DNA of 64,000 nt from Haematobia irritans (GCF_050003625.1 NC_134398.1:21030997-21094996), one strand, 5' to 3'. Positions 22,006 through 33,265 are shown, counted from the stretch's first letter. The notes: generated from the sequence alone by a model not told the origin. Numbers and translations are program-made.

Positions 22006-23925
22006 TTGATATTAAAAACCCCAATACTTTAGTACGAACAGCCAACTAGTGTTGAACTTTTTTCCACTCTTTTGGGCTCAATTTTGTTGGAAATTTTCCA
22101 TGGAATAGGTCCTATACTAATATCAAACATTTGGAAGTTCAGGTGGTTTATCCCATCCACATTATTTTTGGTATATCATTTTTAACCAATTAGCATTTAT
22201 CCATCATAAACGTAAATCGTATAATTTTCTTTCGATTTTTCCTTTTGAAATAATTGCATACTTTCAGGCGGATATGGCCAAACATTCAAGAACATGTTGC
22301 ATTTAGTGCCACTACAAAAAAAAACAATATTACTTTAAATTTTGATCAAATTGTCTCTTAATGTATACACTGACATTAATTCACTTTAACCTACCTTTTC
22401 ACTCAGTATAGTTACCAGTTCTTTGGTGATTTTGTGAATCATTTTTTCTCACTCTCGTTTAACAGACGACTTACTTTTGGACAACAATGTTACAAAATGA
22501 TATTGACGTGCTATAAAATCGATTGTGCTATACTGTAAAAATGGCTCAATTTTTTTGAAAGATATTTCTGATTGTATGGGCTCATATAAATGACAGCAAC
22601 CACGGCTTTTGTAAAGTTGTCTGACATGGAAATTCACATTTCAAGAAATAAATAGAGATGTACATATCAAACGAAACTGTTTGTTTTTCATGAGAGACCA
22701 AATTTTAAATTAACTGTCGACGCAATTGATGTGCACTGACATTTTTAACATTCGATATTTTTGCATTACTGTATACTAGTGAAACATACAGAGAGAGAGA
22801 GAGTACACCAGATTCTTGGAAAATGGTTCTGCTAAATTGAACTTTAAATTGAATCATTACTCCTACCTAACCAGAATGGCAAGCCAATCCAGCCAATAAA
22901 CCATAGCCAACAAAAACGACAAGAAATCAATTCATGTTTAATCACAGAGCAGAAATAACATTAAACCGAGAAACCCGAGCTACCTTGTGTTTGGTGAGTT
23001 CAGAAAAAAAATCTGTTGCATACCCGCATACATATAGCATACTTTTTGGATGTTATGTTTGGGCATAAAGAGAATGGGTATGCATGTACATGTATGGCGG
23101 GCATATGGGTAAAGGTATAATTTAAAATTTCTGCTATGAGAATTGGTGTATATGAATAATTGATTTCATTTCAACAACAACATCATCGTCGTTGTCCACG
23201 CCATCGTTGTAGTCTGTGTAGCTGGTACCTATTGGCCTTCATCAATGACAATGTGACATTTTGTGTCTAGCAAACATTTATCATGAGGTGTTGCCATAAC
23301 AACTCTTACTACAGACTAACCTTTTTTGATTTTTATATACGGATGTATTTCTCTTCCTCTCTCTTTCGAATAAACAAACACACAATGAGTGTTACAAAAG
23401 AGATGAAACTACATCCATTAAAGCTTTATTTTTCGACCAACACATAAACACTCCTTAAACTATGCAATACATATCGATTAAAAGTTTATAATGAAACAAG
23501 CAAGTAAGTAGGAAACAGTTAATTAGGGCGATTTATTGATATCCTTACTGACGAGTTATTTACTAAATTAATTTACTTTAAATTTATGGAATTAGATATA
23601 AATTAGTTAAATTTATTAAAAAAAATAATTTAATTCGTTTTAAAATTTCTATATTAATTAAATCAGCTTAACATATTAATACAATTTAAACTAATTTATA
23701 TTTTTCGTTACCTTTGGATATATAGAAAACTCCTTTTTCATTTCATTTGTATGTTCCTCTCAGATTCCATGAAGTATGCATGTTGTTGATCATATAGAGC
23801 CCATCTATCCATTTCAAATTCGGCATGTGGTCTGTTGCGAGCTCTAGCAACAATCAAAAATGTGCAAGGCGCATTTCATTCGTCTCGTAATGTCAACATC
23901 AGATAAAATTATGCAAAAACTTTCT
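22006..23925. other. Single-copy DNA of the 20-kb block, segment III
   Basis: Repeated only at 41995-43930. It contains a (GA)n tract at 22789-22803, poly-pyrimidine runs and an AT-rich stretch at 23560-23700. No frame longer than about 65 codons shows recognisable motifs. A motif variant GCATACTTTTTGG is at 23037-23050. I see no gene. Confidence 0.6.
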
Positions 23926-24177
23926 ATAGAAATAAAATGTTGTATAAATTTTTTATGGAAATAAAATTTTGACAAAATTTTCCATAGAAATAAAATTTTG
24001 ATAAAATTTTCTATAGAATTGAAATTTTGACAAAATGTTCTATAGAATAAAAATTTTGACAAATTTTTTATAGAAATAAAATTTTGACAAAATTTTCTAC
24101 AAAAAAAATTTAAAAAAAAATAAATATTTCCATAAAAAATAAATTTTTTATGGAAATAAAATTTTGACAAAATTTTC
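23926..24177 (-). repeat. 29-bp satellite array running into the gap
   Basis: Minus-orientation monomers with several deletions. The sequence stops within a monomer at the first N. It matches the start of the array at 43931 and following. Confidence 0.9.
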
Positions 24178-24277
24178 NNNNNNNNNNNNNNNNNNNNNNN
24201 NNNNNNNNNNNNNNNNNNNNNNNNNNNNNNNNNNNNNNNNNNNNNNNNNNNNNNNNNNNNNNNNNNNNNNNNNNNNN
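24178..24277. other. Assembly gap of 100 N
   Basis: Exactly 100 unknown bases, the usual placeholder for a scaffold join of unknown size. The contig on the left ends, and the one on the right begins, inside the duplicated 20-kb block. Confidence 0.99.
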
Positions 24278-24345
24278 TGGTTAAGCTACTTTGTAGGTTA
24301 CTCAACGCATGGTTTTAAGCTGAAATCAAAACAACAATAATAATT
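24278..24345 (-). repeat. MITE E, terminal fragment after the gap
   Basis: TGGTTAAGCTAC...AAGCTGAAATCAAAACAACA, matching 3523-3577 base for base apart from a few differences. Confidence 0.75.
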
Positions 24346-24560
24346 TTATTTTTGCAGAAAATTTTGTCTAAATTTTATTTCTATAGAAAATTTTGTCAAA
24401 TTCTATTTCTATACAAAATTTTATTTCTATAAAAAATTGTATCAAAATTTTATTTATATAGAAATTTTTGTCAAACTTATATATCTATAGAAAATTTTTC
24501 CAAAATCTTATTTCTATAGAAAATTTCGTCAAAATTTTATTTCTATAGAAAACTTTGTAA
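24346..24560 (+). repeat. 29-bp satellite array, plus orientation
   Basis: About seven monomers. The equivalent of 3590-4570 plus 6540-6865 is much shorter here and lacks element D. Confidence 0.92.
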
Positions 24561-26735
24561 GAAACTTATTTTTAATCTAATAATCTATGTAAGCCTCATA
24601 TCTCGTTCTGCCACTATATCAAACCTGCCTCCTAATAACTTTGGTCACGTATCTAATTTATGAATTTCCATGTCGTTGGATTCACGATTACTTTCTGTTT
24701 GAAAAACTTATACATCTCTTTGGATTAGACATTGGGAATTCATCAAATTTAAAAAATTGCTTTCAAGCTTCTTTCGATGACCAAGAGGGCCTTTACAATG
24801 CTCCACAATTTACCTAAATCTTCAGGACCTTCAACTACTTGTCCCGCTTGTGCACGTTGACTTTCATATTGATCTCAAATTGAGAACCTTGATTTAGGGA
24901 TGAGTATATTTAGTCCGAGTCCATATTTAGTCTGATCCCACTCATTTTGCTGAGAATATGGGCCTCACCTAAAGAAGTAGCTGTGAGTGTCGGAGAAATT
25001 CCTCTCGAAACAAAAATTGGGAATGCAAAATTTTGCAAAAAAAAAAGGTTTTTTAAGTAAAGGTATACATTTCTCATACAAACATACACAAAAAATAATA
25101 TTATAATTTTTGAGCTAACAATAAATTGTTGTTACAGAAAATTTTTAAGTTCAACAAAATTTTTGTTGATATAACAAAATGTTTGTTAATATAACAAAAT
25201 TGTTTGCTAAAGTGACTAAAATCGTAATTGTATTTACAAATTACGTTGTAAGCTCAAATTTAAACATAATTTTAATTGTATTGACAATCAAATTAATTGC
25301 TATTTTTGTGTGTATAGTTTTCGATATGAGAAAACTAATTTATAATGGTGAAAAACTTCTTGTGCTTGTAACACTTTGCGTCATTTTCCCTGTATATTCC
25401 AGCAAACCCCAATTATTCTAATACTCCATAATAAATCTGCATTGAGCATAACATAGTTTTATGCATATATCAGCCATCCTAATAAAGTATACTTTTAGGT
25501 GTTATGCATATTAAATTGATTCCATCTCCATCACATCAATGATTATTTACTTTTTAAGAATTCTCATTATCTAAAGTGTTTTTCTCTACTCTCTTTAGGG
25601 TTTTTTGCCACAGCAACAATTTTATTCTCTGCCCTACGCAAAGGGGGTTTTCAGTTAAACGTCCATTGTAATCTACATTCTAAAAATTCAATTAGTACAA
25701 AGATTTTCCTTCCGGTTCCCATTTACCTAACACACATACACGCACACACACAAACCCATACAAGATTGGCAGTTTATTAAAACAGATATGGATATTTTTC
25801 CTACTAACCCAAGGCTTCAATTTTAAATGTTGCTAGACTCTTTCAGTAACTCAAACAGTGCGACAGCAAAGACCAAGTAAAGGATAGAACGAAGCCAATA
25901 AACGCACCTAAATGTATGCTATATAGAATTGTTAGAACACTTGTTGTGAACAGCATGCTATGGAAACTCGGATAAAATGTTGCAGGCAAAACGCATGATG
26001 ATACATACACTTGCAAATATAAACTGGTAGACCTGTAGTCACATGCACACACACACACACATACACATAATTGTTTGCTTTATACCTTCGAGCTAACTAA
26101 ATAGAATGTCAAAACCAAAGCAAAGCATTTTTTTGTATGGAAAATCTTTGCCATAAAACGCCACATAGGCAACAAATAATGCTGGGCACATTGGTTTCAA
26201 AATGCAAAAAATTTACTGAATCAATTTTAGCCTCACAAACGGACACGTAACTGTCCGCTGATCCTAGAAAAAACAGAAATCAAGAATTATAGGTCCTTAA
26301 TCTGATGTTTGGCTTTCGAAATTTCGATGGTTCTTCCCCGGATTTAGGCCGTCATTGACACGCAATGAAGCAACATCGAGATTGATATGAATACAGGGAT
26401 TAGCATCGTAGCATTTTGTTTTTCATAACAACATCAGAAATGATGCGAAATTTGAAGACCAGATTTGATCGGATTCTACGATGCATAGATAGTAAACTTG
26501 CTCGAGATCTGAACACTTTGCGAGAAAGACCAATGAGCTTGAACTAAAGCCATTGAAGTACAAGAACTCACCAATACACAATAACAATGCTAAACAGGAA
26601 ATAGCCATGGAGTTGCTACCACGGTTACCACAGTTCGTAGAATTCAACCAAAAATTCAACCGACTTTTTAATGTTTGGTAGAATTCTTGATGTTTTGGTA
26701 GATTTTGCAAAATAGAATTCTCCAAATAAGAGGTA
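24561..26735. other. Segment I, second copy
   Basis: Equivalent of 6866-8990. Differences include an extra 17 bases ending at about 25506 that hold ATACTTTTAGG, a CA tract at 26042-26068, a one-base deletion near 26525 and a 12-base insertion near 26645. The 80-codon frame at 25179-25421 is retained. Confidence 0.6.
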
Positions 26736-27782
26736 CATAAATTTTCTATAGAAATATAATTTTGACAAACATTTTTTTGTTGAAATAAAATTTGACAAAA
26801 TTTTTTAGAAATAAATAGAAATAAAATTTTACAAAAAATTTCTATAGAAATAAAATTTTACAAAAAATTTCTATAGAAATGACAAACATTTTTTTGTTGA
26901 AATAAAATTTTGACAAAATTTTTTAGAAATAAATAGAAATAAAATTTTACAAAAAATTTCTATAGAAATAAAATTTTACAAAAAATTTCTATAGAAATAA
27001 AATTTTACAAAAAATTTCTATAGAAATAAAAATTTGACAAAATTTTCTACAGAAATAAAAATTTCGATAGAAATAAAATTTTGACAAAAATTTCTGTAGA
27101 AATTAAATGTTGACAAAAATTTCTATAGAAATAAAATTTTCTATAGAAATAAAATTTTAACAAAGTTTTATATAAAACGAGAAAAAATGTGTACACATAA
27201 AATATTGACAAAATTTTCTATAGAAATAAAATTTTGCCAAAACTTTGTGCAGAAATAAAATTTTGCAAAAATTTTCTATAGAAATAAAATTTCGACAAAA
27301 TTTTCTATGGAAATAAAATTTTGACGAAATTTTCTATAGAAATAAAATTTTGACAAAATTTTCTATATAAATAAAATTTTGACAAAAACTATAGAAATAA
27401 AAATTTGACAAAATTTTCTATTGAAATAAAATTTTGACAAAATTTGCTCTAAAAATAACATTTTGTCTGAATTTAATTTCTATAGAAAATTTTGTCAAAA
27501 TTTTATTTTTAGAGCAAATTTTGTCGAATTTTTATTTCAATAGAAAATGTTGTCAAAGCTTTATTTCTATAGATTTTGTCAAAATTTTAGTTCTATAGAA
27601 AATCTTTCAACAGAAATAAAATTTTGCCAAAATATTTCTATAGAAATAAAATTTCGACAAAATTTTCTATGGAAATAAAATTTTGACGAAATTTTCTATA
27701 GAAATAAAATTTTGACAAAATTTTCTATAGAAATAAAATTTTGACAAAATCTATAGAAATAAAACTTTGACAAAATTTCCTA
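26736..27782 (-). repeat. 29-bp satellite array with inverted patch
   Basis: Minus monomers with a plus-oriented patch at about 27465-27605, as in the first block. Groups of monomers at 27220-27380 and 27600-27780 are near duplicates, so the array has expanded locally. Confidence 0.93.
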
Positions 27783-29083
27783 AAGGGTGATACGGTCAAA
27801 ATTTGGTCAAGGGAAAACGCATGTAAATCGGTGAAATCGTTTATTTAAAAAATCTAATTAAATTTATTTTTCAAGTTCAATTAGTATAAAATTCAGGAAA
27901 AATATTCAGTTAGGCTTTCGCTTTTCCAAATCCGAATTGCCGGGCCTCACGCTTGACACCTGCCATCAGATTTTGTACAGCCACCTTGTCCACCTTCTTC
28001 GCCGCAGAAAGCCAGTTTGCCTTGAACTGCTGCTCGTCCTTAGCAGTTTTTTAGTCTTCTTTAGGTTCCGCTTGACAATAGCCCAGTATTTCTCAATTGG
28101 GCGGAACTCTGGCGTGTTGGGAGGGTTCTTGTCCTTGGGAACCACCTGCACGTTGTTGGCGGCGTACCACTCCATGACCTTTTTACCGTAATGGCAAGAT
28201 ACCAAATCCGGCCAAAACAGTACGGAACAACCATGTTTCTTCAGGAAAGGCAGCTGACGTTTATTCAAACACTCTTTCACGGAAATTTCTTGGTTGACAG
28301 TCCCGGAAGCTATGAAAATGCTGCTTTTCAAGCCACAGGTACAGATGGCTTGCCAACCCAGATATTTCTTTGCGAACTTTGACAGTTTTATGTGCTTGAA
28401 AATATCTGCTACCTTTCCCCTTCCTTTTGCCGTAAAAAACTCCTGTCCCGGAAGCTGCTTGTAGTCGGCTTTGACGTAGGTTTCGTCGTCCATTACCACG
28501 CAGTCAAACTTCGTCAGAATCGTCGTGTACAGCCTCTGGGATCGCGCTTTGGCCGTCGTATTTTGTTTATCATCGCGATTTGGAGTCACTACCTACTTGT
28601 AAGTCGATAGTCCGGCTCGTTTTTTGGCTCGATGCACGGTTGTAGACGATACAACCAGCTTATTTGCGGCATCTCGGAGAGAGAGGTTATGGTTTCGCTT
28701 GAAACTACCGGCAACTCTCTTTGTCGTCTAAGCGGCTTCCGGTTTTCGATTTCCCCCCGATCCAGACTTCCTGTCTGTCGACAAACCTTCCCCAAACACT
28801 TTAATTACATTTGTAACGGTTGATTTGGCAACTTTTAGCGATTTTGCCAGCTTTGCGTGCGAGTAGCTCGGATTTTCGCGATGCGCGAGCAAAATTTTAA
28901 TACGCTGCTCTTCTTGCTTGGACGGCATTTTGACAACTGAAGAGTGAATTCCAAAACCAAAATAGGAGCAACATTCTACACACACACACACCTTCAAAAT
29001 GAGGGGTGTTCAGGTTTTTTAAATGCAAAATTGAAAGAAATACGTCAAGTTTATATTGACCAAATTTTGACCGTATCGCCCTT
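27783..29083 (-). mobile_element. Mariner-like (DD37E type) element, copy 2, inserted in satellite
   Basis: The inverted repeats AAGGGTGATACGGTCAAAAT and their complement (with GGCGATACGG at the right) are flanked by TA at 27781-27782 and 29084-29085. The target was the first TA of a TTTCTATTGAAA-like monomer core. It is absent from the first 20-kb block. Confidence 0.93.
27910..28928 (-). pseudogene. Mariner-like transposase, DD37E, with stop codons
   Basis: Same protein family as 735-1758, about 340 codons from ATG 28926-28928 to the stop at 27910-27912. Catalytic signature intact: DDETYVKADY, PDLVSCHY, PIEKYWAIVKR. It has the extra A that keeps the N-terminal and catalytic parts in frame (RAKKRAG), unlike copy 1. 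It is nevertheless broken by TAG/TAA-type stops near 28730 (after GGNRKPEAA) and near 28594 (where copy 1 has Lys), and by a short T-tract deletion near 28050 that shifts the C-terminus. The two copies therefore carry different disabling changes, meaning both descend from an active source and decayed separately. Confidence 0.87.
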
Positions 29084-29085
29084 TA

Positions 29086-29180
29086 TTCAAATAAAATTTT
29101 GACAAAATTTACTATAGAATTAATATTTTGAAAAAAATTTCCATAGAATTAAAATTTTGACAAAATTTTTTATAGCAATA
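29086..29180 (-). repeat. 29-bp satellite array
   Basis: Three monomers following the mariner, minus orientation. Confidence 0.88.
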
Positions 29181-29457
29181 AACACAGAAAAAAATTTCAC
29201 AAAAATTTTTCCAATTAAAATCTTAATTGAGTTTTGAAAAATATTCAATTAAAAATTTAATTGATTTAAAAAATTTTTTAATTGAAACAAAAATCAATCA
29301 CACAAATTAATAGTATCAACTAATTAATTGGATCAATTAATTTTTTAATTGACTGTCAATTAATTTTTTAATTGATACTATCATTAATTTTTTAATTGAA
29401 GACATTTCAATTAAAAATATAATTGGACCAATTAATTTCGTGATTGAATCAGAAAAA
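29181..29457 (-). mobile_element. MITE G (AATTAA-rich), truncated copy
   Basis: It starts ACACAGAAAAAAATTTCAC and is filled with short inverted AATTAAA/TTTAATT units, ending GATTGAATCAGAAAAA. It is the reverse complement of the complete copy at 32920-33206; the far terminus is replaced by AATAATAAGAAT-like sequence. It could fold into hairpins along its whole length. Confidence 0.78.
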
Positions 29458-29479
29458 TAATAAATAATAAGAATAAATA

Positions 29480-29664
29480 ATAATGACATAAAATTTTGAC
29501 AAAGTTTTCTACCGAAACAGAATTGTGAAAAAAAATTATATAGAAATAAAATTTTGACAAACTTTTCTATAGACATAAAATTTTGACAAAGTTTTCTACA
29601 GAAACAAAATTGTGACAAAAATTTCTAAAGAAATAAAATTTGGGAAAATTTTTCATAGAAATAA
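29480..29664 (-). repeat. 29-bp satellite array
   Basis: Monomers with the variants ACAGAAACAAAATTGTGAC and AAGAAATAAAATTTGGGAA, as at 12420-12597. Confidence 0.88.
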
Positions 29665-30060
29665 AATTTTTTGTTGTTTTTGATTGCAGCTTAAAACCAT
29701 GCATTGACTAAACTACAAGTGTAGCTTAACCAACAGAGGAAAAGAATGTTTGTCAAATTTATTTGGGCAAAGCCCTATAGACTGCAAGTTGTTTGGATGG
29801 ACGCACGTTTTGGAATTATCACATTCCTGATCAGCATCATCTACTTGCAGCAAAACTATCAACCAATTATCAGAATAAATTCAGGCCGTTCACTAAACCC
29901 AAAAGTGAGCCACAATTGAACCTTCCGAAAAAAGGTTTTACATGATAGCCGGCTTATGCCGAAATAAATTCGTACAAACATATCTCTTTTCCTTTGCCAC
30001 CGTCAAATCATCGATTTGAGTGCAGTTGTCTGGGTTTATTTTTAACGTGATTCCTCTTTT
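29665..30060 (+). mobile_element. MITE E, left two-thirds, interrupted by family A
   Basis: The left arm from GTTTTTGATTGCAGCTTAAA to the inner CATCGATTTGAGTGCA, after which sequence unlike the other copies leads into the A element at 30061. Confidence 0.78.
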
Positions 30061-31465
30061 TATACCCTTCACCACTACTGTGGTACAGGGTATAATAAGT
30101 TTGTGCATTTGTATGTAACGCCAAGAAAGAGTAATCACAGACCAACCTTTTAGTATACGGATCGGCTTAGAATTAAATTCTGAGTCGATTTAGCGATGTC
30201 CGTCTGTCTGTCTGTCCGTCTGTCTGTCCGTCTGTCTGTCCGTCTGTCTGTCTGTCTGTCTGTCTGTCTGTTGATGTATTTTTGTGTGCAAAGTACAGCT
30301 CGCAGTTTTAGTCCGATTGTCCTAAAATTTGGTATAGGGTCCTGTTTCGGCTCAAAGACGATCCCTATTGATTTTGGAAAAAATCGGTTCAGATTTAGAT
30401 ATAGCTGCCATATATATTTTTCACCGATCTGGTCATAATTGGCGTGTATATCAACCGATCTTCCTCAAATTCCGTACATCCGAATATTTTATGAGTCTCG
30501 AAAAACTTGCAAAATATCAGCAAAATCGGTTCAGATTTAGATATAGCTCCCATATATAGCTTTCGCCCGATTTACACTCATATGACCACAGAGGCCAATT
30601 TTTAACTCCGATTTAGTTGAAATTTTGCACAGGGAGTAGAATTAGCATTGTTACTATGCGTGCCAAATTTGGTTGAAATCGGTTCAGATTTAGATATATC
30701 TCCCATATATAGCTTTCGCCCGATTTACACTCATATGTCCACAGAGGCCAATTTTTAACTCCGATTTAGTTGAAATTTTGTACAGGGAGTAGAATTAGCA
30801 TTGTTGCTATGCGTGCCAAATTTGGTTGAAATCGGTTCAGATTTAGATATATCTCCCATATATAGCTTTCGCCCGATTGACACTCATATGTCCACAGAGG
30901 CCAATTTTTAACTCCCATTTAGTTGAAATTTTGCACAGGGAGGAGAATAAGCATTGTTGCTATGCGTGCCAAATTTGGTTGAAATCGGTTCAGATTTAGA
31001 TATAGCTTCTATATATATGTTTTTCTGATTTCGACAAAAATGGTCAAAATACCAACATTTTCCTTGTAAAATCGCCACTGCTTAGTCGAAAGGTTGTAAA
31101 AATGACTCTAATTTTCCTAAACTTCTAATACATATATATCGAGCGATAAATCATAAATAAACTTTTTTGAAGTTTCCTTAAAATTGCTTCAGATTTAAAC
31201 GTTTCCCATATTTTTTTACTTATATTGTGTTCCACCCTAGTGCATTAGCCGACTTAAATTTTGAGTCTATAGATTTTGTAGAAGTCTATCAAATTCTTCC
31301 AGATCGAGTGATATTTAAATGTATGTATTTGGGACAAACCTTTATATATAGCCCAGAACACATTTGACGGATGTGATATGGTATCGAAAATTTAGATCTA
31401 CAAAGTGGTGCAGGGTATAATATAGTCGGCCCCGCCCGACTTTAGACTTTCCTTACTGGTTTTTT
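30061..31465 (+). mobile_element. Helentron-like/DINE-1-type element, family A, copy 2
   Basis: It begins TATACCCTTCACCACTACTG within a T run and ends CTTTCCTTACTGGTTTTT. The 3' hairpin AGTCGG/CCGACT (loop CCCCGC, about 31424-31441) is perfect here. Module marker CGGTTCAGATTTAG is at 30385, 30527, 30680, 30833 and 30986: one interval of 142 then three of 153 bp. No coding capacity. It is close to copy 1 in sequence. Confidence 0.82.
31424..31441 (+). terminator. 3'-terminal hairpin of family A (transposon end signal)
   Basis: AGTCGGCCCCGCCCGACT forms a perfect 6-bp stem about 24 bases before the element end ...CTTACTGGTTTTT. The place is equivalent to the hairpin of family B. Confidence 0.75.
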
Positions 31466-32020
31466 CATTCGTTTGGTTTTGTTATTGTTGGTTTTTCTTT
31501 AATCATTGTTGTTGTTTTTGATTTCAGCTTAAAACCGTGCATTGACTAAACAACAAGTGTAACTTAACCAACAGAGGAAAAGAATGTTTGTCAAATTTAT
31601 TTGGGCAAAGCCCTATAGACTGCAAGATGCACTCAAATCGATGATTTGACGATGGCAAAGGAAACGAGATATGTTTGTACGAATTTATTTCGGCATGCAA
31701 AACCTTTTTTCGGAAGGTTCAGGTGTGGTTCACTTTTGGGTTTAGTGAACGGTCTGAATATATTCTGATAATTGGTTGATAGTTTTGCTGCAAGCAGAGG
31801 ATGCTGATGAGGAATGTGGTAATTCCGAAACGTGCGTCCATCCAACCATCTTGCAGTCTATAGGCTTTGCCCAAATAAATTTGACAAACATTCTTTTCCT
31901 CTGTTGGTTAAGCTACACATGTAGTTTAGTCAATGCTTGGTTTGAAGCTGAAATCAAAAACAACAACAATGATTAAAGAAAAAAACCAACAATAACAAAA
32001 CAAAACGAAACGAAATAAAA
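31466..32020 (+). mobile_element. MITE E, full length
   Basis: The most complete copy: left arm TTCATTCGTTTGGTTTTGTT...GCAAGATG and right arm the inverse, ending ACAAAACAAAACGAAACGAA. The TIRs are about 165 bp and the total about 555 bp. The internal sequence GATTTGACGATGGCAAAGG through GCTGATGAGGAATGTGG has no coding capacity. The arm holds a pyrimidine tract with TTTCAG followed by an ATG (CTTAAAACCATG in most copies). Confidence 0.87.
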
Positions 32021-32040
32021 TTTTGACAAAATTTTCCATA

Positions 32041-32917
32041 CACCGAAAGAATTCTCTTCGTTAATTATACGAAGAATTCTTCATTAACAATTCTTCCTGA
32101 ATTCTTCATTAAAATAACGAAATTTTCATTCATTTTCGTAAATTTTACGAAGAACATTTTACGAATATACGAAACTTCTACGAAACATTCTACATTAACT
32201 TTTCTTCGTACTTTTAACGAAACTTTCTTCACATTTCATGAATTTTGTGAAGAAGTTTTTACGAATATTTTACGAAACATTCTGCGTTAAAATTTCTTCA
32301 TAAAAAGTACGAAACATTTTCTTTGAAATAACGAAGAAGTTTCATTGAAGTTGTAAAATTTCCGTTCGCGGCATTAAATTGTCTTTTATAATGTGCTTGA
32401 GTGTATTCCTTTATTCTATTTTTTTATGCAAGTCTATGCTACTTCTCATTTGGGTGATAGGGCGCTATGAATAAAAGTGAAGCAATAAAACTAAAAATTA
32501 TTCAAAAACTTAAGATGTAAAGTAGTGATGTCATTTTTCACACTTGCAACTACAACCAAATGCACTTTCGACTGTAATTTTTTTTCTAAAAGTTTGAACA
32601 TTTTTCAGAAAAAAGTACGAAATTTTTTCATAAAAAGCACGAAAATTTTTCATAAAAAGTACGAAACATTTTCATAAAAAGAACGAAATTGTTTCATAAA
32701 AAGTACGAAGATTTTTCATAAAAAGTACGAAGATTCTTCATAAAAAGTACGAATTTTTTTCTTACAAACTACGAAAATTTTGGAAGAACTTTTCTTCGTA
32801 AAAAGTACGAAATATTTCGTACTTTTAATGAAAAGTTTCTTTGGTTGTAAAACAATGACAAATTTCGTACTTTTAACGAAATTTTTCGTTCTTTTTACGA
32901 AGAAAATTCTTTCGGTG
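32041..32917. mobile_element. Element F, ACGAA-rich foldback MITE
   Basis: Ends are CACCGAAAGAATTCTCTTCG and its complement with one mismatch, flanked by TA (32039-32040 and 32918-32919). About 877 bp, built of many TTTTTACGAA/TTCGTAAAAA-type units in both directions around a less repetitive centre (about 32340-32580). It could form extensive stem-loops. No coding frame. It is not found elsewhere in the window and is missing from the matching site in the first block. Confidence 0.85.
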
Positions 32918-32919
32918 TA

Positions 32920-33206
32920 GACACAAAAATTTTTTTTTCTGATTCAATAACGAAATGAATTGATCCAATTAATTTTTAATTGAAATGTCTTCAATCACAG
33001 AAATGATAGTATCAATTAAAAAATTAATTGAAGGTCAATTAAAAAGTTATTAATCCAATTAAAAACTTAATTGATACTATTATTTTTGTGATTGATTTTT
33101 GTTTCAATTAAAAAAATTGTTGAATCAATTAAATTTTTAATTGAATATTTTTTAAAACTCAATTAAAATTTTAATTGGAAAAATTTTCGTGAAATTTTTT
33201 TGTGTG
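32920..33206 (+). mobile_element. MITE G (AATTAA-rich), complete copy
   Basis: It begins GACACAAAAATTTTTTTTCT and ends GAAATTTTTTTGTGTG, with TA on both sides (32918-32919 shared with F, and 33207-33208). The interior has alternating AATTAAA and TTTAATT units. Its left TA is the insertion point of F. Confidence 0.83.
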
Positions 33207-33208
33207 TA

Positions 33209-33265
33209 GAAACAAAATTTTCTATAGAAATAAAATTTTGAAAATTTTTTTATAGAAATAAATAT
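33209..33265 (-). repeat. Short 29-bp array remnant
   Basis: The equivalent of 13131-13194 in the first block, right of the F/G insertions. Confidence 0.85.

Larger units (their letters stand above)
3493..24177 (+). repeat. 20-kb duplicated block, first copy
   Basis: Landmarks in this block recur in the same order and orientation at 24278-44160: the E-element end at 3523 (24278), single-copy DNA at 6866-8990 (24561-26735), 13195-15010 (33266-35110) and 22006-23925 (41995-43930). Copies differ by scattered substitutions, small indels and several whole-transposon insertions. This copy alone has D at 4571, B at 10613 and A at 16658. It ends directly at the N gap. Confidence 0.9.

Noticed and set aside
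30196..30438. Ser-Val-Cys-Leu-Ser repeat protein (also 48519-48749)
   Set aside because: Translation of the (GTCY)n microsatellite in family A elements.
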